Shown in pieces: positions 42,038-54,061 of a stretch of DNA of 64,000 nt. The stretch lies in contig BCHX01000004.1 of assembly GCA_001599755.1 (NCBI GenBank), forward strand, positions 4,898,001 through 4,962,000, read 5' to 3'. The stretch's first letter is position 1. The number at the start of each line of letters is the position of its first letter. Below the pieces are notes generated by a model. The model was not told the origin of the DNA. It saw only the letters and a program-made list of their open reading frames with translations, and searched no databases. Made by a program: the position numbers and the translations under genes. Origin of the DNA: Gliomastix tumulicola (Eukaryota; Ascomycota; Sordariomycetes; Hypocreales; Bionectriaceae).

Positions 42038-44105
42038 ATGACAACCAAGTCAGACGAAGCGTCTCCCCATGTCGAGGCGGTGCACGATGCCAACCAACCA
42101 AAGTCCATCGAAAACATAAAGGCAATGGCAGCCGACGGCGCCGTCCAGATGCGCTCTGAACTGGACGACCTGCCCATCCCGAAAGCCCTGTGGCTGTACA
42201 GGCGTATCGCTGTTATCTGCATGATGGCGGCATTCAGTGCTGCCCTGGAAGGCTACCGTACGTTACCTGCCCTCCCCCCCCTTTCCGAGTGCCTTGTTGA
42301 TGATTACTAACATGGGTTGGGGGTGCAAGAACTTGCTCTGACCAACTCCATCGTCTCCAACAAGGGCTTCATCCGCCAAATGTCCGGCGGTGGCACCAAG
42401 CTCAACCCCACGCACGTGGCACTCTGGGGAGGAATGCTGTCGACTGGTCAATTTGTCGGCGTAGGTCTTCTTCAGCTGATCGCCGACAAGATCGGACGCA
42501 AGAATGCCATGCACATCACCTGGCTCTCTCTCGTCGTGGTAAGAGCATCCTTCGAGCCACAGAACTTCTGTACTACGCTGTGGTAGTAGCTAATCCAAAA
42601 GTCAGTCCGTGGCGATCGAGACATCAGCGAAGAACTGGATCTACTGGCTTTTTGCCAGGTTGGTGGGAGGAGCCGGCCTCGGCATGATGCAGGCGACCTA
42701 CCCTGTCTACATCTCTGAGACCTCCCCGACCCAGATTCGAGGGTTCTTGACTACCTCGTACATGTTGTAAGTACTGATCTGCCTACCCGTTTATGCGATA
42801 TTCTCCCTGACAAGCTTGCGCAGCTGGTATGTCCTCTCGCAGATCTTCGCGCCGTTGGCCCTACAGCAGCTGGCCCTCAGGGACCCGTACAACTTCATCA
42901 TCCCCATTCTTACCCAATGGGGTATGCTGGGCGGCATGCTTCTCATCAACCTTTTCGTATTGCCCGAGAGCCCTTGGTGGCTGGTGCAGAGGAGCGAGTT
43001 CGACAAGGCAGAGGCTGTCCTTGCCAAGACGCACAAGGGCGTGGGCGGATACAATGTCAAAAACGAGCTGGTGAGACTACCACATTCAGAGAACTTGTTG
43101 GGTGAACCCCATGTGTTGACAAGTCGAAACAGAACATCATCGTCGCCACGGTCGAACGCGAGCGTCAATTTGCGGCTGGCGAGACAAATCAGTACCGGGA
43201 AATCTTCCGTGGCGTGAACCTCTGGCGTCTGTTCATCTGCTTCTGGCCCAAGGGCATGCAGCAGCTCACCGGACAAAGTGTGACGAACAACTACGGGACT
43301 TATTTCTGTAAGCAAATCTCCATATTTGCTGTCCATGTTTGCATATGACTAACGGCAGTGTGAAAGTCGAACTGGCGGGCAATGACGATCCCTTTACGGT
43401 GACTGTGATCCTCGCAGTCTGTCAACTGGTGGGAGTCCTCTCTACATCTCTCCTGTCGGATCGGTTTGGCCGACGCTGGCTCACAATCGGCCTTTTCGGG
43501 TCCGGTGCTGTTTCCATCCTCGCCATCGGCATCCTGGGCAGCTTCGACTATCAGAGGAAAGATCTTGGGAGTCTTTTGGTAAGATTCCCAGCCCAGCACA
43601 CTTACTGCTGCTGCGGTGTATATATACTGACCCCTTTCGTCAGGTGTTCTGGGCCTGCGTATCCAATTTTGGTGTCATCGGCGGTGCGGGGATTGCGTAC
43701 TCGTATATCGCCGAGATTCCTACACAGAGGCTTCGCGCAAGGACTGCATCTATTGCTCTGATGGGCTCGTTCGTTCTGGGTATCGCCTTCAACTACACCG
43801 TCCCGCTTATGCTCAAGGTGTGGAGTGTGAGGACAGGTTACTTGTACGTGCAACGCGTTTATCCTTATAAGGAAGCATTTGCTAACTAAACACGTACCCA
43901 TCATAGCTTCGGGGCAACGGGTGTCATTGCATGCGTCATTGGATACTTTGTCCTGCCTGAGATTACTTGCCGAACGCCTGCTGAGCTTGACGAGATGTTC
44001 GAAGACCGGATTGCCCCTCGACGCTTCAGGAAGCACGTTACACAAGTCCAGCTATTCCTTGAGCGGGAGGGCAAAGGAGACGCGGACAAGACCTTGGACG
44101 CATAG
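42038..44105 (+). CDS. MFS sugar-type transporter (maltose/alpha-glucoside permease-like)
   Basis: Eight exons (42038-42257, 42330-42538, 42606-42766, 42824-43070, 43133-43307, 43367-43578, 43644-43843, 43907-44105) give 540 aa. About 12 membrane segments are visible. Sugar-porter signatures include IADKIGRKNAM after helix 2, the block ATYPVYISETSPTQIRG with GFLTTSYML following it, PESPWWLVQRSEFDKAEAVL, SDRFGRRWLTIG and IAEIPTQRLRART. The closest group I recognise is the MAL-type hexose/disaccharide permeases. It is predicted to be a plasma-membrane proton symporter. The substrate may be a sugar or, given the divergent nucleoside hydrolase, a nucleoside-like glycoside; that is inference. A Zn2Cys6 regulator follows on the same strand. 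Confidence 0.9.
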
Positions 44106-44528
44106 ATCGACAAAATATGGGAACACTGGGAAGGGACTGTTCCTAATTGCTCCGTAGGGCTGACTCTTGTGATAACGGCATCAGACAAAATCAGTGTTTG
44201 TCTTTCACATAGATAGCTATTGTAAACTGAGATGCATTGTCTGAGGTTCCTGTATATCATCCGTCGACGTTGGCCAAGCCAGAGTGCCAAGTGCGGCGAG
44301 TGCAATGTTTCGGTTACATACTACCGACTCCGGCATGACTAGTAAGGCACCAAGTAGGACTACCAGTGCTCAAGGCCTCCCCCGCATGGTGGTGGAGGAT
44401 GCCCCAGATGATAATAGACTACGTACTACACTGCAAAGTAACCACTAGTATATAATAATCTGGGCCTGCCTCTAAAGAAAGTTCCATCCATCGTCCGTTC
44501 ATCAGCAACTCGTACTACCAACTGGGAC
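44106..44528. other. Promoter region of the second Zn2Cys6 regulator
   Basis: This 423 nt between the transporter and the regulator has no gene. It holds a TATA-like element at 44449. Confidence 0.5.
44449..44458 (+). promoter_or_regulatory. TATA-like element for the Zn2Cys6 gene
   Basis: TATATAATAA ends 71 nt before the ATG at 44529, so the gene probably has a short leader. Confidence 0.4.
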
Positions 44529-46592
44529 ATGCAACGCCGCCCATCAGATCGGAGCGGTCGGAGTCGGTTGGCCTCGCCCGTGCGCTCTCCGATCGGATCC
44601 AAACGAGCTCGAACGATTCCCGTGTGCGAGAGATGTCGGTCTCTGAAAAAGAAGTGCAGTCGGGAATTCCCCGCCTGCAGGCTATGCATCAGTGCAAACC
44701 AGCCCTGCTCATACGGCGCGCCGCCAGCCACGCCTGAGGCCGAGGCCGTCCAGCTTCGGGCCCGTGTCGCGTGGCTGAGCGAGTACATCAGCCGTCATGT
44801 ACCGTCCTCTCTGAACATTGAAGAGCTCGAGACGGGGACAGACCTGGATTCGTTGTTTGGAACCCAGATGGATCTCATCGCAGCAGACTCAACAGCGGCC
44901 GTGCGCCAGGCAACCCTCGCCGACTACAGTGCCATCAAAGCATCGCCCGCTGGGCTGACCTGGAACGCGTCAGCCGGCACCCAGAGCGAACTGGCTGGTA
45001 ATGCTGGGTCACCGTCCAGTATACCGGCGCGTCCCTTCATCGATGCCTACTTCCGCAACGTCGACCAGGTATACCCCTTCATGAACCAGTCCAAGGTCCT
45101 CGAGAATCTCGCCACGCTGGGCGACCTCGCCCACAGGCTCCAGGACTCGCAGTCCACGCTCCTCTTCCTCGTCATGTCCATCGGCTGCACGACCCTCGAG
45201 CGGGCCAGCCAGGTGCCACGGAACACGGCGAAGCGGTTCGAGGTCGCCTACGCCGAGATCATCCAGGAGTGCGTGTGCCGCGATAGCAGCATCGAGTCCG
45301 TGCAGATCCTGATGCTGCTCGCGCTCTACTCGCTCTTCGACCCGGCGGCAGGGGCGCCTACTTATGCCACTGTAGGTATCGCGGCGCGTCAGGCCGTCAC
45401 GGTAGGACTGACACGTCCGCCTGCTGGTGGTGACGCTGCCTTGACCCCCGTGGAGAAGGAGCTTCGTTATCGCCTTTACTGGAGCATACTTGCTCTTGAT
45501 CGTATGATGGCCGTCTCGCAAGGACTGCCGCCAGCGTTGCCGGATCGTTCCGAGATCTCCCTTCCTAGCCTGACAGTGGAGGAGTTTGCCAGCACGGACA
45601 GGACGACTCATGCGCGGAGGCTGCAGACCAGTCGACACGTCATCGAACTGCGCCAGCTTGAGAGTACAGTCCTCGATCAGGTTCACTTCAGGAGAGCGAC
45701 AGAAATCGCTGGGCTGGATCCGATAGACAGACGTGCCACGCTCAAAGGCCTGCGAGCATCCATCGAGGACTGGTATAGCCAGGGCTGCCTCATGTCTCCG
45801 ATGGACAGCGACCGAGCCACCCTTCACAGCAGCGCCACGTGGCTCAGTGCACGGTACTACTATCTCCTCATTCTCCTGTACTACCCGAACCACTTCAACA
45901 GCACGGCGGGCGCTGCTTCGTGGCCAGACCTGGAGCAGTTTGCGCAGCGTCACTTACAGGCGACGTCGGCGCTCTTCCAGCAGAACCAGCTCCCGCTCAA
46001 CTGCAACACGCTGTACAGACTCCTGCCCGTCTGTCTTGTGCTCATGCATGGCTTCGTGGCTGCCTGCCGGACAGCAGACTGGTCCTCCAACAAGTCGACG
46101 TTCCCCTTTGTAGCGCAAGACGAGGTCAACACGGTGCTGACAGTGCTGGAAGCATTCTCCCCGGCGTGGATTCTAGCCCACCAGGCAGCCGGCGCGGTGC
46201 GGCAGTTCATCGGGATCATCGCAGGCGGGATGGGCGTTTTCCTGGGCGAGGATCTGTTTTCCTTGGGGGCGTCCGGTGAGAGGTCCGGGGATCAGGGGAA
46301 AGAGAGCTTGCTGGAGATGATGACGCCCTGCATTGCACGGTTCACGCGCCTCATGCAGGAGACGCTGGGCCAGTCGACGTGCTACCAGGACATTGAGTGC
46401 TTCTCAGCAAAGGAGCCTGCAGGATCAGCTGGCGGCTCTGGCGGTATTGCATCGGATCCGTTAATACAGCAGGGCCGGGAATATGAGAACCATCAGCCTC
46501 AAGACCTTGTCGCTGGCCTCCCTCTTGGGGGCGTGGGATCTGAGGATACGACAGCCTACGGATGGGGGACGATGCAACTGGACTTTCTGTGA
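44529..46592 (+). CDS. Zn2Cys6 transcription factor with fungal-specific (MHR) domain
   Basis: An intronless gene of 687 aa. A basic leader (SKRARTIPV) runs into the cluster CERCRSLKKKCSREF-PACRLCISANQPC (CX2CX6CX6CX2CX6C) at about residues 33-60. The central fungal TF domain follows: FIDAYFRNVDQVYPFM, then the conserved helical section QILMLLALYSLFDP, GIAARQAVTVGLTR, and RYRLYWSILALDRMMAVSQG with the usual LPDRSEISLP. It should act in the nucleus. The next gene, tail-to-tail 146 nt away, is an FAD monooxygenase, and upstream is the MFS transporter, so this is a plausible local regulator of both. Regulation of neighbours is inference. Confidence 0.93.
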   Translation: MQRRPSDRSGRSRLASPVRSPIGSKRARTIPVCERCRSLKKKCSREFPACRLCISANQPCSYGAPPATPEAEAVQLRARVAWLSEYISRHVPSSLNIEELETGTDLDSLFGTQMDLIAADSTAAVRQATLADYSAIKASPAGLTWNASAGTQSELAGNAGSPSSIPARPFIDAYFRNVDQVYPFMNQSKVLENLATLGDLAHRLQDSQSTLLFLVMSIGCTTLERASQVPRNTAKRFEVAYAEIIQECVCRDSSIESVQILMLLALYSLFDPAAGAPTYATVGIAARQAVTVGLTRPPAGGDAALTPVEKELRYRLYWSILALDRMMAVSQGLPPALPDRSEISLPSLTVEEFASTDRTTHARRLQTSRHVIELRQLESTVLDQVHFRRATEIAGLDPIDRRATLKGLRASIEDWYSQGCLMSPMDSDRATLHSSATWLSARYYYLLILLYYPNHFNSTAGAASWPDLEQFAQRHLQATSALFQQNQLPLNCNTLYRLLPVCLVLMHGFVAACRTADWSSNKSTFPFVAQDEVNTVLTVLEAFSPAWILAHQAAGAVRQFIGIIAGGMGVFLGEDLFSLGASGERSGDQGKESLLEMMTPCIARFTRLMQETLGQSTCYQDIECFSAKEPAGSAGGSGGIASDPLIQQGREYENHQPQDLVAGLPLGGVGSEDTTAYGWGTMQLDFL

Positions 46593-46738
46593 AGGCCAAC
46601 GTTGGCAAGGGCATCCTGGTGGAAGCGTTAGATGCTAGAATTAAGTGTCTTCTTCTCTCTCGCTGGCGCTATATAGAACGATGATACAACGGGAAATCGA
46701 ATGAAACAGCTACTCAAACAGACAAAATTGCGCTGAGG

Positions 46739-48207
46739 CTAGTTCTTGCTTTCTACTGGCACTGCAACCTGCTCAACGTTGGATGTCTCCGTTGCCTTCG
46801 CAGGAGCCTCATACACTGGCTTCGGAGGAGGCAGCGTCGTGGACTGGTAAGCGCCCACGCTGCCCGCAAACATCAGGTTGGCCAGCCAGTTCGACGGGAT
46901 GAGCCCGACGATGTAGGTGTCGATGAACCAGAAGAGGCTGTTGGACCAGGAAGCGAACTTCATGAGGGTGAGGCCCTCCCAAGCCAGCTTCGTTGTGCGT
47001 GCCAGCCGGATCTCGGTGACCTTGGTGAAGACGGACTCGATCTGCTCGGCGGATAGCTTCTTCATGTCGTTGGCTTTGAGAGCGTCGTAGAGCTGGTCTA
47101 CGAACGCGGCAGTTGATTCAAGAGCTGAGCAGCCTCCTTGGCCTTGAATCGGTTGGAACTATCATGGCGGTCAGTCATTGTGGGTTCACAGTCAGCATGG
47201 GCGCTCCTACCTTGGCGGTGGCGTCACCTATGCACATGATGCGCTTGTAGTGCCACTTCTTGAAGGCATGGGTAGGCAGAGCCGTGATGACATGCGTCTT
47301 CTTGTTCTTGAAGACGTCGTTCCAGGTCGTACCGGCCTTGATGGTACGGTGACCGTCCTCGGCTACCAGGCGGTTCACGTCCTCCTCGGTGAACCGGGGC
47401 AGATCCATGCCGAGGTGCTTCTTTGGGAGCTTGAAGAACTGGAACCATAGGATTTCGTCGCCCTGGCCCATCACGACGCCCAGTGTTCGCTCCGGCATGT
47501 GGGCGTGAAGGACCTCACCTTCCTTGAGATCGTTAGTCCGGCTAGAGAGACCGAAGATGCAGCCGTACTCAGTCTCAACGTCTGTATGGCTCATATCAGC
47601 GATCATCATCAGGGAGGGAGTCTTGCGATCGGACAAGCATCTTACCCTCGCCTATCTTCTTGTCGAACGCCGTCGAGTCGTCGTCCCAGGCCGCCTGCCA
47701 CATCTGCTGTCGAACAGGGCTGTGAATACCGTCGGCACCAACAACAATGTCGGCCGTAAAGGTGCGTCCCTGTTTGGTATGTATCTCGACCCCATCACCG
47801 ACATGCTCTATCCTCTCCACCTTCTGGCCCGTGAAGATCTTGTCCTTGGCCTTAATGTGGTTGTGCATGATCTCCAGCACAATCCGACGCTCGGTGAATG
47901 TCAAATCATAACCGTGCACCTTGCGGATGGGATCCAGCGGAAACGACGACAGCACCTGGCCCTCGCCATTATGAATCTTGACCGACCTGCAGGCGACAGA
48001 CCTCCTCTCGACATCGTCCAGGCAGCCGAGCTGGTCGAGGATGACCATACCGTTGGGCGCGAGACCAATCGACGCGCCGAGCTGGGGCGCGATCACGTCG
48101 TGGGCCTCGATCAGCAGCCAGTCGATGCCCAGGGTCTCGAGGTGGAGGGCCGTGGCCAGGCCGGCGAGACCTCCGCCTACAATGGCGACTTTGAACGGCT
48201 CGCTCAT
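46739..48207 (-). CDS. FAD-dependent monooxygenase of the PaxM-like type
   Basis: Three exons (48207-47646, 47581-47211, 47158-46739) give 450 aa. The FAD fingerprint VAIVGGGLAGLATALHLE starts at about residue 7. IVVGADGIHSPVRQQMW is the DG motif with the wording common in PaxM-type monooxygenases and epoxidases. MCIGDATAK, continued across a splice into FQPIQGQGG, is the GD motif that closes over FAD. The C-terminus has hydrophobic segments (SNSLFWFIDTYIVGLIP), suggesting ER-membrane association as in that subgroup. Members act in meroterpenoid and indole-diterpene pathways or on aromatic acids. No polyketide synthase or terpene cyclase is in the window, so the pathway is unknown. It converges on the Zn2Cys6 gene. 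Confidence 0.88.
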
Positions 48208-49989
48208 GGTGAATTTCGGTTGGGTGAAGTGTCAAATGACTAAGTAGCTTCTGCACATAATAGCCGAGTTGTGAAAGCAGAAGTGAAAGTCAGAGTGCTT
48301 TTGCAGCAATCTTCCTGCAGCAAGGACTCCCGGCAGGATGATTTAACTAGCGACCAGTCCACCTCCCTTTTCGGTTTAATTAAGGAACATGCTACTACAG
48401 GAGCGTGAGGATCGGATGCTGTTACCAGGTGCCCGTCCATATCTCAACCCAGGTCCCTGCAGGCAAGAAGCCTCTCATTGGGAGGAAAGCGAGTTTTCCG
48501 CCTCCACCATGTATTACAATGGCCCATCAAATATTCAAAACGCCCTATCCGCTGCGGCGCTAGTAAGCCCAGGGGCGAAACCCCCCCCTTTCTACTAAAA
48601 GGCCTTGTTTCCTGGGCATTGTGGGCTTGAGCCCAACAGGGCCACAGGTCTCTTGGAGTTTTGCTCGCAGGGCCATCCCTACTACATATTTAGTTCAATG
48701 GTCTCTCTCCCCGTGCGGATGCGGTGAGAACGCAGCCGGGCGTCATGGGTGATGCATCTGGTGGCCACGTTCGGCCATGATCTAGAGCTGAGAGAATCAG
48801 GCAGGGACAAGCTTTCAGGTTGCTGAGTGGCCAAGTGCCGTGAGCTGATGAAGACGAGAAGTTCTCCCTTCCCTCCTCCAGAGCGTATTCTTAGCACAGA
48901 CAAGGAGGTTGTACGGAGTAGTGCCAGTAGTGCCCGTAGCCAACGAGGCTCGGCAAGACGCTAGACCAAACAGTCACCCCCACCGCTAACGCCTGGTATT
49001 GTTAGATGGAGGAGACTCGATGCCGAGGCGAGTCATGCTCCAGAAGGACATAACGTGGACTTGTTGATTCGAGCCTAGCCTTGGGCACCGCTGAGAAGTC
49101 CGTAGAGTACGTACTGGGGAGAAGCGTGTCTTCGTGGACTGATAGAGGAAGTCACAGAGGAGAGCCATCAAGAGACATTTCAAAATGCAGTGCTTTCTTC
49201 ATCTTGTCTGCTCCGCGAAGCAATTTGAATAGCTCCAGACCTGCAAGGTGTACTCACTGACCAGTGCTTCCTTGAGCCGGACGGAGGGATATCATCTGAC
49301 AGGGCATGGATCGCGGATCCCGGATCCGTTACGCGGGGAGCCGGCAGTTTGGCGGCTGAAAAACGGCTTATTGACGAGTGCCTCCTGCATTAAAACCCCA
49401 AGGTAGAAGAAAAACCCGGAGCCACCACATACTCAAGCCGTATGGTCTGTTCGCCCAGACAGTTCTCTCCCATGTGCTCGCCGACCAGTACGGAGACAAG
49501 ACAATGCAATATGGGCGGAACGGCATATGCCCTGGACCGCAGGTGGGTTCAGGCAAGGGGAGGCATCCTGCCCTAAAAACTGTTGAAGGCGAGTGGACCG
49601 ATATATTCAACTAAATGGGCTTCGATGTCACTGCCTGTCATGCTTCCGGAACACTCCACAGCCTAGTCCAGTTTGTGCTTCCCTGTGATGCATGAACATC
49701 CCTGGACACATTCGAGTTTTCTTCCATCATGGCTCGCTTGATGGGAGTCAGGGCCTTTCCCGCCCTGCAGCCCTGTTCCTTACCAGTAGAGTGCGACCAA
49801 CAAGTAAGATGTTTAAGATGTAAAGAGCGCCCCGAACCACTGGGACGAGGCGATTGGGGTGCATAGGCGGGCCACGCAAATTTTCTCGGGATTTCTTTTC
49901 GTCTCGAATTGTTTTTCTTCTTGCTTCCTGGTCGTGGACCGGGCGTCATTAGATCTTGACGGAGAGAGAGAGCTAGACCAAAAGAGAGG
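48208..49989. other. Divergent intergenic between FAD monooxygenase and Pth11-like receptor
   Basis: This 1.8 kb has no supported gene. A TTAATTAA palindrome near 48376 and overlapping GGATCC-type repeats near 49306-49328 are visible without a known role. Confidence 0.45.
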
Positions 49990-51457
49990 ATGGCTCTCGA
50001 CAGCGTCGTTTTCGTCCCGCTGAAGCCCTCAGTGGTTGGGCATGTCGTAGCCAATGCGATTATCGAGTTTCTCGTCATCCTCGTGGTCAGCGCGCGCTTT
50101 GCCTCTCGAATTTATCTCGGTTCAGGATTGGGCACGGATGACTGGCTCATTCTCGTTGCGACAGTAAGGCAGTTGCTCCCTTCGCTAGGAAGGAGGAGAC
50201 TAACAAGCTGCTCAGATCTTGTCTATAGGGCTGTTGACAGTGGTTGGTTTATGTACGCTCTCATGATCCCCTCCCTTACCCACCCTCGCAACCAGAAATG
50301 GCGAGACTGACAGAGTGCATCAATAGTGTCGGCAGCTGGCAGCGCCTACCCCGTGACGGAAGTCATGTTCAACCTGCAAGTCGTTCTAAAGGTACTGAAC
50401 ATTATGATGCAATGGTTCTGATCCCGAGGATACGATGCCACTAACACCGTCCAGCTCACCTTCGCCACCATCCCCATCTACATCTCGACCCTCCTCTTCA
50501 CCAAGCTCAGCATGCTCTTCTTCTATCGTCGCATCTTCGAGAACGCGCATATGCTGCACTGGGTCAACGCTGTCGCTGTCTATTCTGTGGTCTGGGGAAT
50601 AGCTCACTTCCTAGCCAATGTCTTTGTTTGCACACCGGTCTCAGCGCAGTTCGACTTGACTATTGCTGCCACGGGGACATGCGGAGACCAGATCGCCCTC
50701 TTCCAGTCCCTAATCATCACGAATATCTTGGGTGACATCATGATCATGGTCTTGCCGATGCGTAAGCAGTATTCAAACACACACATCTAGACGGACACCA
50801 TGCTGACCTGTTGCAGGCACCATCTGGCACTTGAACATGCGGAAGACGGAGAAGCTCGGGCTCGTCACCTCTTTCCTGCTTCTCGGAAGGTGAAACATCC
50901 CTACTGGACCACCTGCTGGCTGTATATACTGACAATCCACCAGCGTCGTCGTCGTCGGAGCCGTCCGCGTCCACTACGTCTCGACCACCGACATGCGAGG
51001 CGACGTCACCGGCACCATGGCCATCCCCCTCTTCCTGACCTGCGTCGAGCCCAACTTCGGCATCCTCTGCGTCAGCATCCCCATGCTCCGGCCCATCTAC
51101 ACGCGCTACCGCGCCAAGTACGCGACGCAGCTCTCCGGCAGCGATAAATACGCCAGCAACTCGGCCGGCGGCGTCCGCCTGCACTCGTTCGACCGGCCGT
51201 CGCGGAAACCCACCAAGAACAACACCGATCCGGGCGTCGACACGCTGATCGACCAGCTGGACCGGCGGGACTTCAAGTACAACGCCCAGGTGCGGGCTGA
51301 CGACGCGCCAAGCATCGAGTCGGAGGAGTCGTCGGCGACGACGACGAGGAGAAGGCAGCAGGAGCAGCAGCAGCAGCCGGAGCAGCAGCCGGAGCAGCAG
51401 CCGAGGGGGGTCATTGGCATTCAGACGCGCTGGGAGGTTGAGGTCACGCAGCAATAA
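49990..51457 (+). CDS. Pth11/SAT4-like seven-helix membrane protein (fungal rhodopsin-fold family)
   Basis: Six exons (49990-50163, 50216-50252, 50327-50391, 50455-50761, 50817-50889, 50944-51457) join in frame to 389 aa. Helix 2 and the marker LGSGLGTDDWLILVAT fit the large Pth11-related family. Later markers are TKLSMLFFYRRIF, a CTPVSAQFD-type extracellular loop with Cys, TNILGDIMIMVLPM and VRVHYVSTTDMRGD. The C-terminal tail is cytosolic and ends in Gln/Glu-rich repeats (QQQQPEQQPEQQP). There is no CFEM domain at the N-terminus, so it is the shorter class. Some members act as surface-sensing receptors in plant pathogens; most have no known ligand. Exons 2 and 3 (37 and 65 nt) are the least certain part. 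Confidence 0.85.
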
Positions 51458-51813
51458 TGTATGCTGGAATGGAGCACATAGATAAGTTGGTGGAGGATAT
51501 ACCCAAAGAATCTTCAGCCGTAAGCATTTGTATGCCCCTACTCTAATCGGCTATCAGATCAGATCTCTATTAGCCGCTTGTGATGTCCGGATCCTCGCAA
51601 TTCCCCATTAGGAAATGTAGATCTCCTATATCCAGCAGGCTACTAGTCAAGACCTCCCGCGTGTGTTTTTGCTGTGTCATATTTTTCCGAATGGAAGAAT
51701 CCGAGTACGGAAGAAGGGAGTGCTCTTTTGGGAGAGAAGGCGGATGATGCCGAGTATTAATCACCTGCGGACAGCTCATTAAGACCCAGCACACACACTC
51801 CTTGTAATAAGAC
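51458..51813. other. Convergent spacer between receptor and F-box gene
   Basis: This 356 nt between two 3' ends has no supported gene. Confidence 0.5.
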
Positions 51814-52843
51814 CTAGTCTACCGGTTGAGACATCAAAGAAGTCTGATGGTCTTCTGAGTCGACTTCGACGTCCATGTCGCTGTCGCTTACATCCTCCAT
51901 AGTCTCCTCTCTGCTCTCCTCCATATTCTCCTCCATGTCCTCCTCGACTTGGTTAGGGTCAACCCACGGGTGTGATTGGAGCTCCCGGTTGACAGAGCTG
52001 ACCTCGACCGCCAAGTCCCTAAAACCAGTGTGATCCCAGTGCGGATAGTGCAGACCAAGACTTACCCTGTTGTTCAAGCCCCCCTTGAGCCAGTCGTACT
52101 CGCCCATCCCTCCACGGCAGTCGACTACGTAGTACCCAATGTCCGTCAGGGCCAGCAGCAGATTGTCGTCCGCGAAGATGCGCCAGCACCCGGAGCCGTA
52201 CTCCTGCTGACGTTGCTGGCCGTGCAGGATCATGTCCTCTGGTGGGCGCCTGACCAGCGTGTGGCTCGTCGGGGGCACGTTGATGGCCCTCGCAACGGAG
52301 ACGCCCTCGCCGAGCAGATCTGTGACGTTGAGCGAGGGCGGGTGCGGGTTCCATCCCATCAACTGCCAGGTAAGGGAGAAGAACTGGTTGTGCCAGATGT
52401 GCACCTGCTCGGCGACGCTCACGCGGCGATCAAACATCCTGCCGCCAGGCTGCGGAGCGGCCCCCTGGCGGCGACGACGACTGACGCTGAGGGGATTCGC
52501 AAAGGTCAGCGTCGGGCAGAAGAACTTCTCCGTCACGACGTTGAAGCACTGCGTCTCGATGTGGTGCGTGGCCATCTCGCCGACCAGCGAGAAGAGGAAG
52601 AAGTAGAAGAGGCTGTACCGGCCGTGATTGTTGGTCTTTCGCATGCTGGGCGAGGCGTCCATGTACCATTCAGTATCCAGAGGCTCATCGGGCTCGCCTT
52701 GCGGTCCGAATTCCAGCGGGTGTGGAACTGTGCGGGCGTATCGTTTGACAGCAACGAAGGGCAGGCCTGGGCCCTGCTGCACGTACTTGACGACGGTCGT
52801 TCCAAACAGGTTCTTGGCTGCGGAGGTAAATGCCATGTCAGTG

Positions 52844-52882
<39 letters not shown>

Positions 52883-54061
52883 ACTATCAGAGTGGTGTGC
52901 CACGTACATTCGCGCCGCTGGACAGCGAGGTCCATAACGTAGAGACGGACTAGAAACACGACATCACTACGAGTAGGATGGAACAGCACGCCAGGGAACC
53001 CATTCAGGAAAGGGCCTTGTGTGTTTCGCGGCGGGACATGGTACTTGTCCTCTCCGACCGTGATCTCGACACACGTGCCGCCCCAGGACCAGTGCAGCGA
53101 ATCCTTGTTGCGGCAGACAGCCACGAGTGACTGGTCCTCGGCGTAGCATGCGTGGAGAGGTGCAGGCAGAGTGATATCCGCCCACTGTTCGTACTCGAGA
53201 TGGAGTATGTGACTTGGAGGCAGTCCAAGGAGTCAGCATCTCGGGTCGACAAGGTAGGAGGGGATGAGGAGGAGGAGGAGCGGGGGTGGAGGCAGTCTGC
53301 ATTGGCAGGACTTACAGCTTTGCTGGCGTTGACTCTGCTGACACAACCAGCAGCTTGCCCGTCAACGCAACCATCGACATTCTTGGGACGGGCCTTCGAC
53401 GGTCGACGGGGAATGTGTAGATGACACGGCTGGCCGCTTTGATGTCGTCCACGCCGAATCGAAGTCCGGAAAGATGCCAAGCCGCCTTGCCGTCGTTATA
53501 CAATGGCTTCGGGGCCACTGCCTGGCGGTGGTCGTATTCCAGCCCCTGTGTCAGTTGGAAGATAGTCGTCGCGCCGCTGGTCACGCCCTTCGGGATGGCA
53601 CCTGAAGTGAACCAAGGGACGAAGGTGCCTCTGAGCTCCTTGACCCTCCTTCTACGCCTGCCATACAGGCTCTCCATCAGGGTCTTCTCCTTGGGCAGGT
53701 GCTCCGGGCTGAGCTCGAACGCGCCCGGGAACTCGCTGTTGAGAACACGCGTGACGACGGGGTCTTGCAGCCAGGTCTGGCTCCAGACCCTGGAGACCTG
53801 GCGGCACCTGAGGAGGTCCCCGAGGGGCAGGTAGGCGGCGATATCATAGATGATATCGGAGGGCAGATCGACCCACGAGGCGAACGCGTTGCTGTCGAGG
53901 ACGAGTTTGTTGGCCTCGCGGCGGAGGTAGGCGAGGTCCCAGGGGCCGAGAGACTCGAGGAGCGCATCAGAGGCTTCCCTGCCGGCACGGGGATTGCGTT
54001 GCAGGAGGTCCCTGATGACCTCGCCCACGGTCGGGCCTTGGGGGGGCTTGTCGAGGTCCAT
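51814..54061 (-). CDS. F-box protein
   Basis: Exons 54061-53316, 53212-52908 and 52817-51814 give 684 aa. The F-box is at about residues 62-100: WVDLPSDIIYDIAAYLPLGD and LLRCRQVSRVWSQTW. Such proteins link substrates to SCF ubiquitin ligases through Skp1. The remaining sequence has beta-strand-like repeats (LVAVCRNKDSLHWSW, GYYVVDCRGGMGEYDWL) that could form a propeller-type substrate domain, but I cannot assign it. The last 50 residues are an acidic Met/Glu/Asp repeat. The intron at 52907-52818 contains a long GA dinucleotide run. A further GT-AG stretch at 52065-52019 (47 nt) could be an optional intron that would swap the acidic tail for a short one. Confidence 0.82.
52847..52879. repeat. 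(GA)n dinucleotide repeat inside an F-box gene intron
   Basis: About 16 GA units lie within the second intron (CT on the coding strand, close to the 3' splice site), probably variable between strains. Confidence 0.85.
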
